A stretch of DNA of 64,000 bases from Ophioderma brevispina (taxonomy: Eukaryota; Echinodermata; Ophiuroidea; Amphilepidida; Ophiodermatidae), in assembly GCA_023653785.1 (NCBI GenBank), contig JAMKCH010078666.1, positions 1 through 64,000 on the forward strand, in the 5' to 3' direction. Positions 59,141 through 64,000 of the stretch are shown here, in pieces. Made by a program: the position numbers and the translations under genes. The notes beneath the pieces were generated by a model. It worked only from the letters and a program-made list of their open reading frames with translations, did not search any database and was not told the origin of the DNA. Position 1 is the first letter of the stretch, and every line of letters starts with the position of its first letter.

Positions 59141-61605
59141 ATTGTAAATGCAAGTAGTACTTACTTATTTGCATAGACTGCAACGTGAATATATGAACAA
59201 AGGGCTAGCAGTAACCACTGGCTAAGAGTTCCGACTCGTGTTTGAAATGGCGTAATAATCCATTGTTCCCATCATTCACAAACAGTTTTCGCACAGGTAA
59301 AGTCTGCAGCACTTATCTAGGCCTTATTCTTCCAGGGCTTGATCACTGTAATTCTAGCAGCACTCGATCTATTGCGAACTCGTTGTAAAAATTGGTAACA
59401 CCGGGCCCAGATTAATGCCATTCATAAACCAAGAGGGCAAGGCGGGGGCTTAACTGTTTAACTATCAATCTTATACTTGACTCGTGGTTTGTTGTTCTCT
59501 TTACATAATGATACAGAATATAATTGTTCCTTCAAGTTCGGCAAGGATCCGTAGCCTAGAGATTTATTCACATTCTAGCCTTCATTCCGCTCTCATCAAC
59601 ACATGTCATCCACTTGATTGTTCAAAATGTTTTTAAAGGCTATTCGGATAAATATGGCACGATGCATGTAAATAAAGTTCCGAGTACTACAGCTGATTTA
59701 TCGCTCAAAGCAAGGTTATGAGTCCCCTCGAAAAGTATTGAAACTCCAGTAACTTCTGCGTTCCCCTGCTGAACATACTCCATTGCAGAAGCCAAAATAT
59801 CTTGAAATCATCATGCAGAGTCTTATTTTGTATATCTTACCCTGTATAGATACTGCAATAGTAGCCTGTAGCATTAGTGTTGGACTGTAGTATTTGTCGC
59901 TGCCGGACGTCCGAACCTCTGGCATTATAACACCAAAACAAGAAGGACTATAGATTAAATATGCGATATCAAATCACGTTGGGTACACAAAGTGCCAAAC
60001 GTCACCCGTGCCTCAGGATATCAGCCAATCTCAGATTTTCAAGAGTTCAGTACTTCACATCCGCTACAGTGTACCGAAATTTTAGCTTGCCAATACCAGT
60101 CGATTATTTGGGACTTGAGAACAATAATGTAACTGTTTTGTGAGCTTTTTGTAAGCCTGCTGTTGGCGGATTTCCCTGGTGGGTCCAGCTAGCTGGGTAC
60201 GCTGATGACTGTATTTTAAACCTCGATGGGATACTAATTGGTCAGAATAGCACTCACAAACGTTCACTCTTCCTATTCATTTAAACAAGTGACGTTCATC
60301 ATTCAGCCCGTATATGGGATTCTGGAGGGTAAAGAAACCACCACCAAGTTACAGTCGGGAGTTTAAAGTAGAAGAAAGAGAGGATGGGATCTTAGGGCCA
60401 GGTTTTCTCACTCTAAAAGCTAAGCAAATGTAAGCGTTATACAGTACATATTAAATAGTTTGCAGTTTTGCAGGGAGGGAGGGCTCACAATAGTGGAGGG
60501 GGAGCATGGGTATGTGCCTCCTATCATTTTCAGGCTCTTTTCAATTCCCAATGACCCCCATTAAGATATTTCAGTTCCGCAGACCCTACTTTTCATGTCC
60601 AAAGCCAATCTCTACCATTGTCGTCGAAACCCCTCAAAAAGGAGCTGGGAAATTGAGGGATAATTTCGCAGCTCATTTTCTGAATTCCGAGACCCCAATT
60701 TTTGGCTTCAAATCAGCTTCGGAGCCTCAATTTTTGAATCCGGGCGGCACATACCTAACCAAATAAAGTTGAGGACACCCCCCACCCCCCCAGGCTTGAA
60801 AGGGAAGGGACTATTGAGCTACAATTATTTCAGCTGCTATGCTTGTAAGGGACTCAATCTACAATAATTTCCAATAGAACAATACTAAAAAAACACGCCA
60901 TTTTGCTTATCACATATTTAGTTGGTACAAAGGTTATGTACATGTATTGGGCGAGGAAACCAGGATTCTAAACCGATTATAAGCTGATGATTTTCAAAGT
61001 TTTCAACTTCGATATATACAGTTTTTTAACGCAAAAAAAACTGTACCAGTTTATGAATAATTGACATTTGGCGATAGCCGACTAATCAGGTTTAGACAAG
61101 GTTTCTCAATCGACATTCTTGGTTGATTGGGTGATGAAAATCGTGGAATATCAAATGGAAATATGGATTGATCAACCAAAACGGAAAAATATTGTAATAT
61201 CACCCGAAAACGTTTCCTCGATCGACATTCCTTGGCATATCGGTTGAAAATCTTGGAACATCAACCAGGACCACGGCAGTGGGTTTAGCTCAACTTTGCT
61301 ATCTAGTAAATAAGGGACCGTAAGGGACTGCGAGAGGGTGGCTGGAAAAAGGGTGTTGTATTTTAACTCACAAATACGGGGTTGTGTAATTTGTTTTAGA
61401 AAAGCAGAGGGGTTAAACAGTCACGACATAGGAAACGATTAAATCTGTGCATGGGGTTAACTATTATTTCAAGAACTAATAATAAACACTTTGTTTGTAT
61501 ATTAAAATACAAAAAACAAACTCGAGAACTATTTTGGGCAATATGTAGGCACAATTGTACCTTACAGCTAGCTTAGACCTATGCGCTTGGTTGTACCATT
61601 CTGTC
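59141..61605. other. Mostly unassigned sequence
   Basis: Holds a weak exon candidate (59,841-59,918) and, at 60,485-60,790, a probable dispersed repeat with G-rich left and C-rich right borders ('ggagggagggctc', 'ggacaccccccacccccc') and phrases like 'gaattccgagaccccaattt'. No recognisable gene. Confidence 0.35.
59841..59918 (-). CDS. Weak candidate internal exon, unknown product
   Basis: On the minus strand a 78-bp open segment is bounded by an acceptor-like 'cttgttttggtgttataatg' ending in CCAG and a strong donor-like CAGG|GTAAGA. It encodes about 25 residues including 'GSDKYYSPTLMLQATIAV'. Both splice motifs fit animal consensus, but one short segment with good splice motifs is expected by chance in a window this size, and I do not recognise the peptide. 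Confidence 0.2.
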
Positions 61606-61607
61606 AC

Positions 61608-62533
61608 AAGGTGTAAGCACTATTAGGTCAATCGGGGAATCTATTCACTGCGCGCTCGATTTAAGACAAGGGCCCGGGTTTTCAAGTCATGGTGTGAAAG
61701 TAGGTCGAGTCCGCCGGGGAGCCATAGTCCGAGCTCCATAGACGGACAAGAAGTAATTATTCCGTCGTACTCATAGTCCGGCTTTGTACCGGTAAGAAAA
61801 GGGCAATCGAATCAGTGACTCTTCACGCAACATTAGTTTCACGCTTATCCCGTTAATCGTCTTTGGAGCCGTTACTGTGCTCCGGCGGACTATATCGCTT
61901 TCCAAACGGTTCGGCAGGCGGGTATACCGTGGTGATAATAGTTGATCGCAATCCGATGACAAATTGTGGCGCCACGGTGGATGATTAGGCCTACTGACAT
62001 GCGCAATTTACGTACCTTGTATATCAAGGAGGCAGGAGGCAAGAGGAATTTAAGGCACGAGACGTTGCCTTGTTAGGAAGAGGAATGCTATCAGGTGTTT
62101 TGTAAGCACGTTTTAATTGCCCTCTACATCATGTATCTGCACTGCGCGCTCGACTTGAGACCAAGGGGTCACCAGTTGTTCTAGGGGGGTCCCAGTCTCG
62201 GCAGGGCCGAGAAATAAGTCGCCTGGTGTACATCTATTTAGATAGATGACAGTCGGTCCGTGACAAATGGTGGCAGCTGTTGGGATCGAAATGACTGCAA
62301 TTACGTACCGTGTATCAAGGATGTAGGAGTTTAGGCACGGGACGTGCCTTGGGAGGAAGGGGTTAAAGGTCGCGAGGTGTAAGCACTAATGTTAATATAT
62401 AGAACTATATAGTACGGGAAGTTCCTCTTCAGCTCTATTCAGGTCACGGATTCGAGCCCCTGTTCGTAGCCTGCCGAGAAAGTAAGTCGCTGAGCGCTGG
62501 TATACCATGAGATAGCTTGACAGTCAGTGGCAA
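61608..62533 (+). repeat. Degenerate triplicated repeat
   Basis: Three related segments start near 61,608, 62,099 and 62,373 with 'gtgtaagcact(a)'. The first two share 'cactgcgcgctcga(t/c)tt(a/g)aga'. The first two also share 'tatcaagga', 'ttaaggcacg(a/g)gacg' and 'cttg(t/g)gaggaa(g)'. The second and third share 'gaaa.aagtcgc' and 'gacagtc'. The third has a B-box-like 'ggattcgagcccc' at 62,451. The first segment also contains the dispersed repeat also found at 57,690. Confidence 0.55.
61770..61925 (+). repeat. Dispersed repeat, copy 2 (GACTCTTCACGCAACATTAG)
   Basis: Matches 57,700-57,850: 'gactcttcacgcaacattag', 'tttcacgcttatcccgtt', 'tttggagcc'. Adjacent 'tcgctttccaaacggttc' was not found in the other copy. 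Confidence 0.5.
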
Positions 62534-62539
62534 TATGAA

Positions 62540-63065
62540 TGTGGCCGATAACAGAGTTTTCCAATCCCTATACAAAAACAGAATATGTTAAAAAAAAAGT
62601 CAGGTAGACTGTCACATCTTGGAAAATCGCTGAGTCAGCTTTTTAAATTGGTAGAGTGTATCAACGGCCGTTTTCGTGATATGATTGGAACAGCAGTCAC
62701 TTCGTGTCAACCAACGATTCATGCCAGGAATAAACAGCTAGAAGTAAAGGTCCGTGTCCAAAAAATTCCGATGCCAATCTTTAGTTGTTACATCGGGCTG
62801 TTTTAAGCACCAATAAATACCCAAATTCAAGAGAGTGCCAAGTTCAAATAGCGCGCGTTGCTATTCGACATTCTTAGAAAACGAAGCGACATTTCGAGGT
62901 GAAGTTACTTCTTAGTGGAATGTTGCCAAAAATGCTCGACGAGAACTACGTCAATGGCCGTACACAATATGTGCCATACTGATTTAGTATGTCATTTTAC
63001 TGCTATCTTTCAAGGTGTCTGATGTAAATCTTTGCAAAAAAATCTCAGTCATTTTTGAAAGGGCA
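62540..63065. other. No recognisable feature
   Basis: Moderately AT-rich. A 73-codon frame at 62,585 has no recognisable domain. Confidence 0.3.
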
Positions 63066-63069
63066 ACGC

Positions 63070-63362
63070 AGTGGCGGAGCCAGACCTCTTTTTCGGGGGG
63101 GGGGGGGGGGGGGAGGAAAAGTGATTTTTGGGGGGGGGGTAATAATTCTGTGGAGCGGGCAAAATATCAAAAATTTGAGATTTTTAACCAATTTTGGCCA
63201 AAAATCGCGGATTTCGCCAAATTTGATAATTTTTTTGCCCCCAAATCGAAGAATTTGTCAAAATCCCCATTTGATTTCGGCCAAGGGGGGAAAACTGGGG
63301 AGGGGGAAGGAGGCAAAAAAAAGGGGGCACATGCCCCAGACCCCTGGCGCCGCGCGCCACTA
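63070..63362 (+). mobile_element. Oligo-G MITE (AGTGGCGGAGCCAGACC / GGCGCCGCGCGCCACT ends)
   Basis: The left end 'cagtggcggagccagacctc' is followed by a G19 run and a second G10 run. The centre has 'aaaatcgcggatttcgcc'-type AT-rich sequence. The right end 'gacccctggcgccgcgcgcc' plus 'actag' is the inverted partner. The 102- and 118-codon frames are composition artefacts. It is the clearest copy of a family also at 19,925, 34,310, 46,862 and 49,445. Confidence 0.7.
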
Positions 63363-63364
63363 GT

Positions 63365-64000
63365 GCACTAAGGATTCCACCATTGTGTCCTATTGTAGTG
63401 ATTTCATAGTAGATTATACATGCAATGGATCTACCTTGTATTCGGCTACAGAAATGTCTTAAAGTGTAAACAAAAGGTCATTTGATTTGCATATCGATTT
63501 CAAGTAACACAAAGGCGGAATTTCGTATCTGATCCAATACGAACTTGAAATCACATTTTTTGTACTAAAGAAACAGTTCTCAGCTAATCCTTGAGATGGG
63601 GAAGTTATTTTTATTGAAAGATAAAATCAGTGCCAAAAAATCGGGGCTAAGCATTGTAGCATCATATTAAAGGTAGCCCAGCATCTACATTTCTCTAAAT
63701 TGCAAAGAGTGAATTCACTCTTAGAGAGGACTATCATCGGGTAACTCAGGGGCACCGCAAACCATGGGGAGGGGTTTTTGCCGACAAAAACTGTCTATTT
63801 GCCGACAAACCCAATTTGAAAATTTCCAATTCCCAAGTACACGCAATATGCTGCACTCAATATGCTACGAATATGTAATATTCTTCGAGGAAAATTATTA
63901 ACAAAAATAATCTATTTCATTCATATTACACCGACATCTTTTTTTGCATCAATACCGATTTTGCCGACAAGAGGACCTTCCTAGAGGGGTGAGAGTGTGA
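63365..64000. other. Non-coding; contains an 18-bp perfect palindrome
   Basis: AAGAGTGAATTCACTCTT at 63,705-63,722 is a perfect palindrome, with partly complementary 'ctctaa' and 'ttagag' just outside. Near 63,780-63,970 'gccgacaaa' recurs, suggesting the edge of another repeat cut by the window end. Confidence 0.5.

Noticed and set aside
62440..62475. tRNA gene
   Set aside because: Only a B-box-like sequence is present; there is no A box at the right distance and no cloverleaf.
63015..63371. 118- and 102-codon glycine-rich frames
   Set aside because: Both run through poly-G tracts of an oligo-G MITE and use different frames of the same low-complexity DNA.

Overview
This window looks like intergenic or intronic DNA from a large, repeat-rich animal genome, probably a marine invertebrate. 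It is AT-rich. No reading frame exceeds about 136 codons, there is no operon-like packing, and nothing resembles prokaryotic gene structure. The recognisable protein remnants are reverse transcriptases of non-LTR retrotransposons. The mix of CR1/L2-like LINEs, tRNA-derived SINEs, TTAA-flanked MITEs, oligo-G-rich MITEs and 'TGACCTTTGACC'-rich repeats would suit an echinoderm or hemichordate, but that taxonomic guess is an inference from repeat style only. I found no cellular protein-coding gene that I can name. Two weak candidate exons are listed as such.

Layout. 0-10 kb: SINE-like and MITE-like fragments, a copy of a LINE-tail repeat (3.2 kb), a decayed CR1-like LINE (5.0-6.1 kb, minus) and a foldback (8.4 kb). 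10-20 kb: two TTAA MITEs, a tRNA-derived SINE (12.8 kb), a ~3.2 kb satellite of 29 units of ~108 bp (13.85-17.06 kb) and a cluster of MITEs abutting it. 20-26 kb: scattered MITEs, a perfect DR5 nuclear-receptor-type site (22.28 kb) and a 'GACCTTGACC' repeat. 26-33 kb: a TTAA MITE, a hAT-like MITE with a perfect 8-bp target duplication, and a degenerate 2.1-2.2 kb tandem duplication. 33-41 kb: AT-rich sequence, a ~1 kb TIR element at 37 kb, more dispersed repeats and a second LINE-tail repeat at 41 kb. 41.9-44.6 kb: a CR1-like LINE on the minus strand, split by a 1.26 kb TIR element flanked by an exact 8-bp duplication. 46-53 kb: an oligo-G MITE, a 15-bp minisatellite, a long inverted repeat, a complete TTAA MITE and a MITE nested inside another MITE. 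54.6-56.8 kb: a third LINE (different clade, minus), interrupted twice. 57-64 kb: dispersed repeats, a 31-bp minisatellite, a degenerate triplicated repeat and another oligo-G MITE.

How the parts relate. The retrotransposons are dead (stops, frameshifts, insertions) and serve as landing sites for younger DNA elements, so insertion order can be read directly. The 3' end of the 54.6 kb LINE carries a CCGG/ACGGGG hairpin tail that also begins two shorter dispersed repeats (3.2 and 41.0 kb), which suggests a LINE and a partner or derivative sharing one reverse-transcription tail. Much of the difference between repeat copies is single-base indels, so assembly error must be considered in the arrays.
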